This document shows positions 7,493-16,359 of a stretch of DNA of 64,000 bases, piece after piece. Positions within the stretch are counted from its first letter, which is position 1; the number at the start of each line of letters is the position of its first letter. Both the position numbers and the translations under genes were made by a program. Origin of the DNA: Brenneria sp. hezel4-2-4 (GTDB lineage: Bacteria > Pseudomonadota > Gammaproteobacteria > Enterobacterales > Enterobacteriaceae); the NCBI RefSeq assembly GCF_013155275.1, contig NZ_JABJXS010000003.1, forward strand, positions 124,001 to 188,000, written 5' to 3'. The notes under the pieces were generated by a model. That model was not told the origin of the DNA. It searched no databases and worked only from the letters and a program-made list of their open reading frames with translations.

Positions 7493-7855
7493 TACTTACC
7501 TGTATCCCTGTCCGTCATTCATGCTGAGATGAATACTTATAGCTATGCGTATTTTGAACCTGAACTGACCATGTCGAGTATAGGGTTATTTTATAAATGT
7601 AGGTCACATGGCGTTAAAGAACGGCAGTGATGCTACCTTTTATCGTCACAGGTAGCAAAAAATGCGTTTATGGACTGAGCGGAAAGCGAAACATTCTGAC
7701 GTGGTTTGGCGGATAATTGCGCAATGGCGCTTGTTGCATTTAATCCTGACTCCAGGCGCAAACCTGACCTGGCTGCGTTGGAGTCATTGATATCATTAAT
7801 CGATGAATGTCAGCCGATCCCAGGGATCGGCTGCATGGTCAATCGCCGACAGGGC
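7493..7855. other. Intergenic region upstream of ansP and downstream of the aldehyde dehydrogenase
   Basis: This holds the ansP 5' region. Two inverted repeats are visible: GCTACCT/AGGTAGC at 7632-7638/7650-7656, and AGCCGATC/GATCGGCT at 7812-7832. The second, 24 bp after the dehydrogenase stop, may end the detoxification operon, though it lacks a T-run. No gene was seen. Confidence 0.45.
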
Positions 7856-9277
7856 TCAATCGCCAAATAGTGCCTCAATCTGCGTCTGGTTGGCGGCATA
7901 GGGCGCGCGCATGCGTAGATTGAATTCACCGTCAGGACTCTGCACGACCACCGCTTTGGCATGGCTGAAGCGGCGGAAGCCATGGATACCGTGGTAGGCG
8001 CCGATGCCCGAGGCCCCCACCCCGCCGAAAGGTATGCTCTCGACCAAGGCGTGGGTCATTACGTCATTGATCACCAGCGCGCCGGAGGTGGTGCGTTCGG
8101 CAAACTGCCGTTGGCGCTCCGGAGCCTGACCGAAGTAGTAAGCGGCCAGCGGACGCGGATGAGCGTTGATGTAATCCAGTGTCTCATCAATGCGACGGTA
8201 GGTTTTGAGCGGCAGGATCGGCCCGAAGATTTCCTCCTGCATCACCAGCATTTCGTCGGTGGCGTCGAGCACCAGCGTCGGCGCCATCTTGCGGGTCGCC
8301 GCGTCGGCGTGGGTTTCGCCCTCGGGTTCCAGCCCGATGACCGTGGCGCCTTTGGCGCGCGCATCGTCCAGCAGGCGTTGTAGACGCTGGAAGTGGCGGT
8401 CGTTGATGATCGCGGTGTAGTCCGGGTTCTGCTGTAACGTCGGGAAGCTACGGGTGATGAAGCTGCGCGCATGTTCCACGAAGGCGTCACGGGCGCTGTC
8501 AGGCAGCATCACGTAATCGGGGGAAATACAGATCTGACCGGCGTTGAAGGTTTTGATCGTCAGAACTCGCTCGGCGGCCATTTGTACATCGGCATCGGTA
8601 TCGATCACCACCGGCGACTTGCCTCCCAGCTCCAGCGTTACCGGCACCAGATTTTCCGCCGCCGCGCGCATCACATGACGGCCGACGGTGGTGCTGCCGG
8701 TGAACACCAGATGATCGAAAGGCTGCGCGCTGAAGGCCGCGCCCATATCGGCGTCGCCGAGCACGGTCGTTAGTTCCAGCGGATCGAAATAGCGACCGAT
8801 CAGGTCGGCCAGCAGCGCGGCGGTACGCGGAGTCAGCTCTGACGGTTTGATCAGGGCGCGGTTGCCCGCGGCCAGTACGCCCGCCAAGGGGCTGAATGCC
8901 AGATTGAGCGGGAAGTTCCACGGGCTGATGATGCCGACCACGCCCAGCGGCTGGTATTGCACCCGTGCCTGCATGCCGGGGGCTGGCGCTGCTTGTTCGT
9001 CGGCTTGCATCCATTGTTCCACGTTTTCTGCGGCGTACTGTAACGTGCCGATAGGAGACAGCACGTCAGCCAGCAAGCTCTGGTAGGGACTGCGATGTCC
9101 GTAGTCGGCGCCGATAGCCGCCACCAGTTCCTGGCGATGGCGGGTGAGCAGTTGGGCGGCGCGCGCCAGTCGATCACGGCGCAATTCGGCGCTGGCCGGG
9201 CCATCCTGCACATGGGCTTGCTTCATTGCGGCTACGGTCGCGGCCAGCGTTGACGCGGCATCGGAAACATTCATCAT
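7856..9277 (-). CDS. Coniferyl-aldehyde-type NAD(P)-dependent aldehyde dehydrogenase
   Basis: A 473-residue class 3-like aldehyde dehydrogenase. Visible are the N-terminal NAD-binding region (GVVGIISPWNFPLNLAF, FTGSTTVGRHV), the catalytic glutamate E216 in LELGGKSP, the nucleophile C250 in NAGQICISPDY and the C-terminal INDVMTHALVESIPFGGVGASG, which is typical of the coniferyl aldehyde dehydrogenase (CalB) group. It would oxidise an aldehyde to its acid. It is the last gene of a minus-strand set with a DJ-1/PfpI protein and a NemR-like repressor, suggesting removal of toxic or plant-derived aldehydes. The exact substrate cannot be told from sequence. Confidence 0.8.
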   Translation of the reverse strand: MMNVSDAASTLAATVAAMKQAHVQDGPASAELRRDRLARAAQLLTRHRQELVAAIGADYGHRSPYQSLLADVLSPIGTLQYAAENVEQWMQADEQAAPAPGMQARVQYQPLGVVGIISPWNFPLNLAFSPLAGVLAAGNRALIKPSELTPRTAALLADLIGRYFDPLELTTVLGDADMGAAFSAQPFDHLVFTGSTTVGRHVMRAAAENLVPVTLELGGKSPVVIDTDADVQMAAERVLTIKTFNAGQICISPDYVMLPDSARDAFVEHARSFITRSFPTLQQNPDYTAIINDRHFQRLQRLLDDARAKGATVIGLEPEGETHADAATRKMAPTLVLDATDEMLVMQEEIFGPILPLKTYRRIDETLDYINAHPRPLAAYYFGQAPERQRQFAERTTSGALVINDVMTHALVESIPFGGVGASGIGAYHGIHGFRRFSHAKAVVVQSPDGEFNLRMRAPYAANQTQIEALFGD

Positions 9278-9311
9278 TGACTCCAGAACGTGTTGAAAGG
9301 GGGATGAATCA

Positions 9312-9989
9312 TCAAGCTAGCTGCTTGATAAGGGCTGCGGCCACCGCCTCGGAACTGGCGGGGTTCTGCCCGGTGATCAAATGACCGTCGGTGACGATGT
9401 GGGGTTGCCAGTCGGCGCCTTTCTCATACAGACCGCCCTGACGCTTGAATTCGTCTTCAATCAGGAACGGCACCACATGACTCAATTGCACCGCGTCTTC
9501 TTCACTATTGGAGAAGCCGGTCACCTTGCGTCCTTTTACCAATGGCTGACCATCGGCGGCACGCACGTGGCGCAGCGCGCCCGGTGCATGGCAGACCAGT
9601 CCGAATGGCTTGCCGGCGCGATCGAAGGCTTCAATCAGCGCGATCGAGTCGGCATTCTCGGCCAGATCCCACAGTGGGCCGTGGCCGCCGGGATAGAACA
9701 CCGCATCAAAATCAGACTCGCGCACATCGGCCAGCTTGCCGGTGTCGGCCAGCGCCTGCTGGGCTTGCGGATCTTTACGGAAACGTTCGGTCGCGGCGGT
9801 CTGCGCTTCCGGTTCGTCGCTTTTGGGATCCAGCGGCGGTTGACCGCCCAGCGGCGAAACCAGCGTCAGCTGCGCGCCCGCATCCTTGAACGCATAGTAA
9901 GGGGCGGCGAATTCCTCCAGCCAGAAACCGGTTTTCTTGCCTGTATCGCCGAGGCGGTCGTGTGAGGTAAGGACGATTAAGATCTTCAT
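9312..9989 (-). CDS. DJ-1/PfpI superfamily protein (type 1 glutamine amidotransferase-like)
   Basis: The 225 residues have the Hsp31-like arrangement: start MKILIVLTSHDRLG, acidic motif PGGHGPLWDLAEN, and the nucleophile elbow GLVCHAPGAL with C133-H134. Members of this group act as glyoxalase III or deglycase, removing methylglyoxal-type electrophiles without a cofactor, or as chaperones. An AAGGA ribosome site precedes the ATG. It lies 34 bp before the aldehyde dehydrogenase gene and 51 bp after the repressor gene, so the three are probably co-transcribed. An electrophile-detoxifying role is inferred from family and context. Confidence 0.8.
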   Translation of the reverse strand: MKILIVLTSHDRLGDTGKKTGFWLEEFAAPYYAFKDAGAQLTLVSPLGGQPPLDPKSDEPEAQTAATERFRKDPQAQQALADTGKLADVRESDFDAVFYPGGHGPLWDLAENADSIALIEAFDRAGKPFGLVCHAPGALRHVRAADGQPLVKGRKVTGFSNSEEDAVQLSHVVPFLIEDEFKRQGGLYEKGADWQPHIVTDGHLITGQNPASSEAVAAALIKQLA

Positions 9990-10040
9990 ATCAAGAATTC
10001 CTTGGTTTGCATTTCAGGGAGCCGCGCGCTATTGATGCAA

Positions 10041-10655
10041 TCAGGCGCCGGCCGCGCCACCCATCGGAACGAGCAGCAATTCAGTGGTCGATAAAGCGTG
10101 CCGCAATGGCGCCTTGTCTTTATTTAGCTTAGACAGCAGCGCCGCACCCAACCAGAACTGGTATAAAGTTTGGGCGGTGTCCGCCGGCGCCTGAACCGAT
10201 CGTAGCGAACCGTCACGCTGGCCGTCGGCCACCGCTTCGGCGATGCGGGCCACCAGTCGCGTTACGCCATTGCACAGGATCAGGCGCATCTCTTCGGACA
10301 GGTCGGCGATTTCGGCGGCAAGCTTGACCACCAGACAGTGTTCCGCCCAGCCGCCCAGCAGCGGATCGTCGATCCATGCCGCCCAGTAGCGCATCAGGCG
10401 CTGGTATCCGCTGCCGGTGTCAGGCGCCAGCAATACGTCGAGACGCTGTTCGTAATCGCTGACGTATTGCTCCAGCAATACGCAACCGAACTGCTCCTTG
10501 GAAGGGAAGTAGTAATAGAACGAGCCTTTGGGCACGTTGCAGACGTCGAGTATTTCTTTAAGGCCCACGCCGCTGAATCCCTTGTGCAGCACCAGCTTGC
10601 GGCCGGTGTCGAGGATATGTTGGCGGGTGAGTTCCGCTTTATGTGTTTTGCTCAT
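10041..10655 (-). CDS. TetR-family repressor, NemR-like
   Basis: Residues about 10-55 (HILDTGRKLVLHKGFSGVGLKE and VPKGSFYYYFPSKEQFG) are a TetR helix-turn-helix. The ligand domain contains HCLVVKLAAEIADLSE, whose cysteine (C107 here) aligns with the redox-sensing Cys106 of E. coli NemR. NemR senses electrophiles such as methylglyoxal, quinones and bleach and releases its operon. I chose the ATG at 10655 by length match to NemR; an ATG at 10670 is possible and neither has a clear ribosome site. A palindrome matching the NemR box lies directly upstream, so it probably represses its own operon. The true ligand is unproven. Confidence 0.8.
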   Translation of the reverse strand: MSKTHKAELTRQHILDTGRKLVLHKGFSGVGLKEILDVCNVPKGSFYYYFPSKEQFGCVLLEQYVSDYEQRLDVLLAPDTGSGYQRLMRYWAAWIDDPLLGGWAEHCLVVKLAAEIADLSEEMRLILCNGVTRLVARIAEAVADGQRDGSLRSVQAPADTAQTLYQFWLGAALLSKLNKDKAPLRHALSTTELLLVPMGGAAGA

Positions 10656-10674
10656 GTAGTCACTATACATATTA

Positions 10675-10691
10675 ATAGACCGGTCGTCTAT
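10675..10691. promoter_or_regulatory. NemR-type operator
   Basis: ATAGAC-CGGTC-GTCTAT is a perfect 6+6 palindrome with a 5-bp centre. It closely resembles the known NemR box (TAGACC-N4-GGTCTA). It lies 4 bp from the upstream ATG and 19 bp from the preferred start of the repressor gene, where binding would block transcription start. Confidence 0.7.
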
Positions 10692-10843
10692 ATAGCGATG
10701 ATCGGTTTGTTCCCTACCTCGTTAAGGGAGGTTCAGACAAAGATCATCGTGGTAAATAAAAGGAGCTGAATCGCGTTTCAGGTCTCATCGGTTAGGGATT
10801 GACGCTAAAAGAGCAGTCTATCTTTAATAGGAGAGGATGTAGG

Positions 10844-11349
10844 ATGAAGAGTGCGATTGTGATTTTAATGTGGAGTTGTTTGTGGAGTTTCCCTGCGCTG
10901 GCTTTGCAGAATGTTGGGTTGCGGCATGTGTTTTAACGAAAGATTTAGCCGATCGGAAACTCGATGTAGCGGTGCTTTACCCGACCTTATCATCACAGCG
11001 CGCCACGCTTATCGGGGATAATCCCGCTTTTTTCGGTTTGTCGGCGATCGAAAATGCTGAACCGGAGTCTGGGATACATCCGCTGGTGGTTATTTCTCAT
11101 GGATATGGCGGCAGTTGGCGCAATCAACTCTGGCTGGCGCACGCGCTGGTGCAAAAAGGCTATATCGTTGCGGCGCCAAACCACCCTGGCACCACCACCG
11201 CAGAGATGGACGACGGCATAGCTGCCAGCTTATGGCTGCGCCCTGATGATCTCAGCCGGGTGATAACCGCGGTGCAACAGCGGAGGGATGTCGGAAACGT
11301 GGCGCCCGAACACATTGCGGTTGTTGGCCATTCCCTGGGGGGATGGACT
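10844..11349 (+). pseudogene. Frameshifted and truncated secreted alpha/beta-hydrolase (dienelactone hydrolase/lipase-like)
   Basis: From an ATG with an AGGAGAGG-type site, 30 codons encode a signal peptide (MKSAIVILMWSCLWSFPALA) and then stop at TAA 10936. In the +2 frame the protein continues without loss (VLTKDLADRKLDVAVLYPT, VVISHGYGGSWRNQLWLAHAL, PNHPGTTTAEMDD) to the nucleophile elbow VGHSLGGWT. The frame change lies at a TTTT run near 10933. After 11349 the similarity stops, before the acid and histidine of the triad, and an unrelated tail runs to a stop at 11493. Two lesions make a working enzyme unlikely, though the first could be a sequencing slip in the T-run. Confidence 0.75.
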
Positions 11350-11605
11350 TCTGACGGTTTTTCCTGTTCTTTCGTTACCGGGTCGGCATTGCTCGTCCGG
11401 CGGGTATCTTTCGTTACGATAAGATACATGAGGATCATAAGCGTGACTATGTGGGCTAACGCAACAATGTACGGCGCCAGTTCTCCCTCGTAAATATCGA
11501 GATCCAGCGCAATGGCGGCGTCAGCGATACCCGAAGCGATAAAGTAAAGCCTCGCCCAAAAGAGCCATGTCTTGCTTGACGCCGAACGTTCGGCTGGAGG
11601 GCACG
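11350..11605 (-). pseudogene. Fragment of a small membrane protein
   Basis: On the minus strand an open stretch encodes two hydrophobic segments (WLFWARLYFIASGIADAAIAL and YIVALAHIVTLMILMYLIV) followed by a charged tail. No plausible start codon was found upstream, and it runs directly into the broken hydrolase gene at about 11349. It looks like a remnant joined by a deletion. Family not recognised. Confidence 0.25.
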
Positions 11606-11636
11606 ATGTATGACGTGAACGGTGACTGCAAAGTTC

Positions 11637-11662
11637 GCCTCTGGAGATGCGACTCCAGAGGC
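11637..11662. terminator. Hairpin downstream of mltC
   Basis: GCCTCTGGAG (11637-11646) pairs perfectly with CTCCAGAGGC (11653-11662) over a 6-nt loop, 16 bp past the mltC stop. The T-run is weak on both strands. Confidence 0.6.
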
Positions 11663-11677
11663 TATTTCTATATTAGA

Positions 11678-12751
11678 TTAGCGACGATAATTCTTCTGCG
11701 CCGAATTCACTTTGTACAGATAACGGCGCGATTCGCCTGACGGATGTTTGCTGGTCAGCGTATCGTAGACTTCGCTTGGCGACATGTTGTTGATCACGTC
11801 CACCGCGCGTCCTCTATCGCTGGAGAACACCCGCAGCACGCTGCCCGCGCCGCCGTTGTAGGCGGTGATGACGGCATAGCGCCGCGAGGTCGGGTTATTG
11901 ATGCCGGCCAGATAGCTGTTCTTCAGAATCGACAGATAAGCGGTGCCGGCATCGATGTTGTTTTCCGGGTCGAACAGATAGCTGCGGCTCGGCTGTCCCC
12001 ATTTTCCTTTCATTTTGAAGACGTCGCGGCCTGCGCTGTGCTGCACTACCTGCATCAATCCCAGTGCATCGGAGCGACTTACCGCATAAGGGTTGAAGCT
12101 GGACTCCGTCTGCATAATGGCGAGGATCAGCGACTCCTCAATACCGTAGCGTTCGGCGGCTTTACGCACCAGCGGCAGGTATTTGTGCGCCCGCTGGTCC
12201 AGATGGTTCGGCACCAACTGGATCGTGACGGACCAGATGACATGCAGCCCGGAGTTGCGTTTTTGCAGCCGGTTTTGCAGCAGATAATCAGCAAAGCTGG
12301 CGGCACGCCCTTCCCAACGGATGGCCTGGCCGGTATTGTCCAGCACCTGACCGTAGAGCATGGGTTCCCGGCTGATTTGAATGTCGTTGGCGTCGGAATA
12401 CAGATCGGTGTTGGTGGCGTCATCCCCCATCAGCAGGGTGGTAATGATCGCCTGACGCAGGCTGGCGGTGGAGTTCGTCGCCGAAATCGTCTCAATAGTG
12501 ATAGTACCGGCATCAAAGTTGATGTGGCTGCGGGTCTGATATTGATCGGTATATTTTACGTAGTCTTTCGGCCCGGCAATCAGCACTTCGTTCATGCCCC
12601 AGATATTCTCGATATTGTGGGCGAATTGCCCCATCAGAATATCAAAGGCGTTGGTGTCCTTGATGAATTCTTCATTGTCGGTACTGCCTTTATTTCCTGA
12701 ACAGGAAACCAATAACGGTGCAATAACCAGCAGAGCTAAAATTTTCTTCAT
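11678..12751 (-). CDS. mltC: Membrane-bound lytic murein transglycosylase C
   Basis: An outer-membrane lipoprotein that cleaves peptidoglycan glycan strands to 1,6-anhydromuropeptides. The signal ends in the lipobox LVSC (C17, Ser at +2). Residues up to about 190 are the MltC N-terminal domain (DUF3393). The SLT domain follows, with [20 protein letters not shown] containing the catalytic glutamate E216, and [13 protein letters not shown]. The 357-residue length matches E. coli (359). It lies downstream of yggX and mutY on the same strand, as in E. coli. Confidence 0.95.
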   Translation of the reverse strand: MKKILALLVIAPLLVSCSGNKGSTDNEEFIKDTNAFDILMGQFAHNIENIWGMNEVLIAGPKDYVKYTDQYQTRSHINFDAGTITIETISATNSTASLRQAIITTLLMGDDATNTDLYSDANDIQISREPMLYGQVLDNTGQAIRWEGRAASFADYLLQNRLQKRNSGLHVIWSVTIQLVPNHLDQRAHKYLPLVRKAAERYGIEESLILAIMQTESSFNPYAVSRSDALGLMQVVQHSAGRDVFKMKGKWGQPSRSYLFDPENNIDAGTAYLSILKNSYLAGINNPTSRRYAVITAYNGGAGSVLRVFSSDRGRAVDVINNMSPSEVYDTLTSKHPSGESRRYLYKVNSAQKNYRR

Positions 12752-12805
12752 ATATCAAGCCGTGTCGGAGTTAAGGACGCAACAGGGCCGTCAGGCCCTG
12801 AGATA

Positions 12806-13078
12806 TCAATGACTCGGGGGGGTAAACCCCTCGATATGGACGTCCTTACCTTCAAACAGGAATTTGATCATCTCCTGTTCCAGCAGCTTGCGATCTTCGA
12901 CGTTCATCATGCTGAGTTTTTTCTCGTTAATCAGCATGGTTTGCTTGGTCTGCCATTGTGCCCAGGCTTCTTTGGATATCTCGTTATAGATACGTTTGCC
13001 TAAATCGCCCGGATAGATTTGAAAGTCCTGTCCTTCGGCATCTCGTTGTAAAAATGTACAAAAAATCGTTCTGCTCAT
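12806..13078 (-). CDS. yggX: Fe(2+)-trafficking/oxidative-damage protein YggX
   Basis: A 90-residue cytoplasmic protein starting [20 protein letters not shown], with the family's conserved Cys near the N-terminus and [20 protein letters not shown]. It is linked to iron handling and protection of Fe-S proteins from superoxide. Its ATG overlaps the mutY stop by 4 bp, so translation is coupled. Pairing with the Fe-S glycosylase MutY is conserved in enterobacteria. Confidence 0.95.
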   Translation of the reverse strand: MSRTIFCTFLQRDAEGQDFQIYPGDLGKRIYNEISKEAWAQWQTKQTMLINEKKLSMMNVEDRKLLEQEMIKFLFEGKDVHIEGFTPPSH

Positions 13079-14178
13079 GCTTTTTCCTCATCAATGGCAC
13101 AGGAATTCAATCGTGTCGGCTGCGGTTGGGCTAACTCGCGCAGCAGGCGTTCAACCGGGGCCGCCAGTCCGACGGAAGGCGGCTGCGCTAAGTTATACCA
13201 GAGACCCGCGCCTTCATACATGCAGGTCCTTTTTGGGGCGTCGTCCCGCGGCGATACATCCAGCCAGAGCGGCACGATATCCAAATGGAAATGGCTGAAC
13301 GTGTGGCGGAAAGCGACGAGCTGTTGCAGTCCGTCAGCGTTCAGACCACGTTGTTGCAGCCAGAGTTCCAATTCGCCGCGTTCGCCGAACTGCGGAAAGC
13401 AAAACAGCCCGCCCCACAGGCCAACGGCGGGGCGCTGCTGTAACCATACTTTCGAGCCCTGTTGCAGCAGCAAAAACCAGCCGGTTTTTTCCGGCAGCGT
13501 CTGTTTGGGTTTCTTGCCGGGGTACTGCGCCCAACTGTGGTCGGCATAGGCCACGCAGCCGGTATTCAGCGGGCACAGCTCGCATTTGGGGCGGCTGCGG
13601 GTACACACCATCGCCCCCAGATCCATCATGGCCTGATTAAACTGACTGACGCCTTCCGCCGGCGTGACATCTTCGCTGATGGCCCATAATTTTTTTTCCA
13701 CCTCTTTCTTGCCCGGCCAGCCGTCAACCGCGTAGCAGCGGGCGAGTACGCGTTTTACGTTGCCGTCCAGAATCGGATAGCGCTGCCCCAGCGACAGGGA
13801 CAATATCGCACCGGCGGTGGAGCGCCCCACGCCCGGCAGGTCGGCGACTTCATCGAATGTCGAGGGAAAGACGCCGCCGTGGCGGGCAACAATCGTTTGC
13901 GCCGCTTTATGCAGATTGCGGGCGCGGGCGTAATAGCCCAGGCCGGTCCACAGGTGCAGCACTTCATCCAGCGGCGCCGCGGCCAGCGCGGCCACGTCCG
14001 GGAAACGGGCCATAAAACGTTGAAAATAGGGGATTACCGTAGCGACCTGCGTTTGTTGCAACATCACTTCGGACAGCCATACTTTATAGGGTGTTTTCTC
14101 AAGCTGCCATGGCAGGGTTTTGCGGCCATAACGCTGATACCAGTTCAGCACCTGGTGCGCGAACTGTTGCGCTTGCAT
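13075..14178 (-). CDS. mutY: Adenine DNA glycosylase
   Basis: Removes adenine paired with 8-oxoguanine in base-excision repair. Counting from [10 protein letters not shown], the catalytic glutamate is E37 ([11 protein letters not shown]). The helix-hairpin-helix [15 protein letters not shown] follows, then the [4Fe-4S] motif [17 protein letters not shown] (C-x6-C-x2-C-x5-C) and the C-terminal MutT-like 8-oxoG recognition domain. I chose the ATG at 14178 by alignment with E. coli; an adjacent ATG at 14181 and a GTG at 14193 are alternatives. First gene of mutY-yggX-mltC, divergent from trmB. Confidence 0.95.
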   Translation of the reverse strand: MQAQQFAHQVLNWYQRYGRKTLPWQLEKTPYKVWLSEVMLQQTQVATVIPYFQRFMARFPDVAALAAAPLDEVLHLWTGLGYYARARNLHKAAQTIVARHGGVFPSTFDEVADLPGVGRSTAGAILSLSLGQRYPILDGNVKRVLARCYAVDGWPGKKEVEKKLWAISEDVTPAEGVSQFNQAMMDLGAMVCTRSRPKCELCPLNTGCVAYADHSWAQYPGKKPKQTLPEKTGWFLLLQQGSKVWLQQRPAVGLWGGLFCFPQFGERGELELWLQQRGLNADGLQQLVAFRHTFSHFHLDIVPLWLDVSPRDDAPKRTCMYEGAGLWYNLAQPPSVGLAAPVERLLRELAQPQPTRLNSCAIDEEKA

Positions 14179-14346
14179 CATAAAAGGGATCACTATCCGG
14201 CAGGTAGAAAGTCTGACAGCGATTCCAGCACAGAGTTAATGTGCTGTAAACCGGAACTTTCCGAGGCGGCGCTCTTGCTAAACCACGGTATCCTTGCATA
14301 ATGCGCGTTTCCTTATATGAAATCGGACAGACAGTAAGCACTCTTT

Positions 14347-15066
14347 ATGATTAATAACGTCATCTCACCGGAATTTGATGAAAACGGACGCCCGCTGCGT
14401 CGTATACGCAGTTTTGTTCGCCGTCAGGGACGTTTGACCAACGGGCAACAACAGGCGCTGGATAACTTTTGGCCGGTGATGGGTGTCGACTATCAGACTG
14501 AAGCGCTGGAATTTACTTCACTCTTCGGGCGCGATGCGCCGGTGGTGCTGGAGATCGGTTTCGGGATGGGCGCATCGCTGGTGACCATGGCGGCGCAGCA
14601 TCCGCAGCAGAACTTCCTGGGAATTGAAGTGCACCTGCCCGGCGTCGGCGCCTGTCTCTCTTCCGCGCAGGAGAGCGCGGTCGGCAACCTGCGCGTGATG
14701 TGTCATGACGCGGTGGAAGTGCTGGAAAATATGATCCCTGACGGTTCCCTGTCGATGGTGCAGCTTTTCTTCCCCGATCCGTGGCATAAGGCGCGCCATA
14801 ATAAGCGTCGTATTGTGCAGACGCCGTTTGTTGAACTGGTGCTGCGCAAACTGAAAATCGGCGGCGTGTTCCATATGGCGACGGACTGGGAACCTTACGC
14901 GCAGCATATGCTCGAAGTGATGAACGCCGTCGCAGGATATCGCAACCTTTCCGATAATAATGACTATGTTGTGCGGCCGGAATCACGTCCGCTGACGAAA
15001 TTTGAAGTTCGCGGCCAGCGTTTAGGGCATGGTGTTTGGGATCTTATGTTTGAGAGGATGAAATAA
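14347..15066 (+). CDS. trmB: tRNA (guanine-N7)-methyltransferase
   Basis: Makes m7G46 in tRNA using S-adenosylmethionine. The 239 residues include the SAM motif [11 protein letters not shown] (about 75-85) and the family signature [21 protein letters not shown]. The C-terminal [23 protein letters not shown] is standard. It diverges from mutY across about 170 bp and overlaps yggL by 1 bp (the trmB TAA ends at 15066, the yggL ATG begins there). Confidence 0.96.
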   Translation: MINNVISPEFDENGRPLRRIRSFVRRQGRLTNGQQQALDNFWPVMGVDYQTEALEFTSLFGRDAPVVLEIGFGMGASLVTMAAQHPQQNFLGIEVHLPGVGACLSSAQESAVGNLRVMCHDAVEVLENMIPDGSLSMVQLFFPDPWHKARHNKRRIVQTPFVELVLRKLKIGGVFHMATDWEPYAQHMLEVMNAVAGYRNLSDNNDYVVRPESRPLTKFEVRGQRLGHGVWDLMFERMK

Positions 15067-15410
15067 TGGCACAAGCTCGTAGCCGTCGTTTACGTAAAAA
15101 ACTACATATTGATGAGTTTCAGGAACTGGGCTTTTCCGTCAGTTGGCGTTTTCCTGAAGGAACCGGCGTTGAAGATATCGACCGGATGATGGACAAGTTT
15201 GTTGATGATGTGATTGAACCTAACGGTCTGGCGTTTGAAGGCAGCGGTTATCTGCAATGGCAAGGGCTGGTCTGTCTACAGAAGATCGGTCACTGTACGG
15301 ACGAACACCGCCAGTTGGTCAGCCGCTGGCTGGAAGAGCAGAAACTGACCGAGGTTAAGGTCAGCGATCTGTTTGATATCTGGTGGGATTTACCCGACGA
15401 TCTGCTTTAA
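15066..15410 (+). CDS. yggL: YggL family 50S ribosome-associated protein (DUF469)
   Basis: The 114 residues start [25 protein letters not shown] and end SDLFDIWWDLPDDLL, both diagnostic for YggL. The protein is reported to bind the 50S subunit; its precise role is unsettled. It directly follows trmB and is surely co-transcribed with it. Confidence 0.93.
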   Translation: MAQARSRRLRKKLHIDEFQELGFSVSWRFPEGTGVEDIDRMMDKFVDDVIEPNGLAFEGSGYLQWQGLVCLQKIGHCTDEHRQLVSRWLEEQKLTEVKVSDLFDIWWDLPDDLL

Positions 15411-15515
15411 GTTCCGGGCCGGCCGGGTAACGCCGAGGTTATTCAGTTTTTTCCGCCTGCCGCCGGGCGGATTTCCTCACTTCCGCTGCCTCCGTTGTTT
15501 CCCTCAGGAGAAAAT

Positions 15516-16229
15516 ATGTTACGTAAAATGACTCTGGGTTTATTGATGTTGCTGTCCTGGCAGGTTCAGGCCGCGTACCAGTGCAACGTTAATCCACAGG
15601 ACGATATCATCATCAGCCCGCAACATGTGCAGGTGGTGGGCGCCAGCGGGAATTTGCAGATTTCTCCGGATGGAGACATCGTGCGTAACGGGACGCCGCT
15701 GACCCTTAATGCCGATCAGCGCCGGCAGTCGAAAGCTTATCAGGCGGATTTACGCCAGCAGCTTCCCTGGATCGATCAGGGAGCGCAGCAGCATCTGGAA
15801 AAGGCGCGTGCGGCGTTGGATAAAGTCATCGTGCAGGAGCTGGGCAGCGGCAGTAACGTACGCAACCGGCTGACCACGTTGAATGGTCAGCTCAAACAGC
15901 AGATGAACCGTATCATTGAGCATCGCAGCGACGGTTTGACCTTTCACCATCAGGCGGTGAAACAGGTAGAGCAGGATGGCCGGCAGATCGTCGAACAAAG
16001 CATGGGCGGCGTATTGCAAGACAGCCTGAATGAAATGGGCGTGAAGCAAATGTCGAACGGCGGCAATCCGCTACAGGCGATGATGGGCAATCTCGGCGGT
16101 TTACAGAAAGCCATTCAGACCGAGTGGAATAATCAGGAAATGGCGTTTCAAAATTTCGGCAATGACGTGTGCGGCCGGGTAACCGCGCTGGAAGATCAAC
16201 GCAAGGCATTACTGCGTTCGCTGAATTGA
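15516..16229 (+). CDS. yggN: YggN family periplasmic protein (DUF2884)
   Basis: The ATG at 15516 follows a CAGGAG site; an earlier TTG at 15495 is ignored. Residues 1-20 (MLRKMTLGLLMLLSWQVQAA) form a cleavable signal peptide. The mature part is alpha-helical and Gln-rich with a cysteine near each end, perhaps a disulfide. Function is unknown in the whole family. Position after yggL is as in E. coli. Confidence 0.9.
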   Translation: MLRKMTLGLLMLLSWQVQAAYQCNVNPQDDIIISPQHVQVVGASGNLQISPDGDIVRNGTPLTLNADQRRQSKAYQADLRQQLPWIDQGAQQHLEKARAALDKVIVQELGSGSNVRNRLTTLNGQLKQQMNRIIEHRSDGLTFHHQAVKQVEQDGRQIVEQSMGGVLQDSLNEMGVKQMSNGGNPLQAMMGNLGGLQKAIQTEWNNQEMAFQNFGNDVCGRVTALEDQRKALLRSLN

Positions 16230-16321
16230 TCTCAGCGGGAAAGATAAACGGTAACGGTCTTTTTCGCTTAAATTAACCATGACTATCCGACAGCGCAGCG
16301 TGATATATCACGCTCAAACTG

Positions 16322-16343
16322 TGACACCGCCTCAGCGGTGTCA
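16322..16343. terminator. Terminator hairpin between yggN and tas
   Basis: TGACACCGC (16322-16330) pairs with GCGGTGTCA (16335-16343) over CTCA, between two converging genes. The flanking T/A tract is short (TTAAAA). Confidence 0.6.
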
Positions 16344-16359
16344 TTAAAACGCTCTCTGC

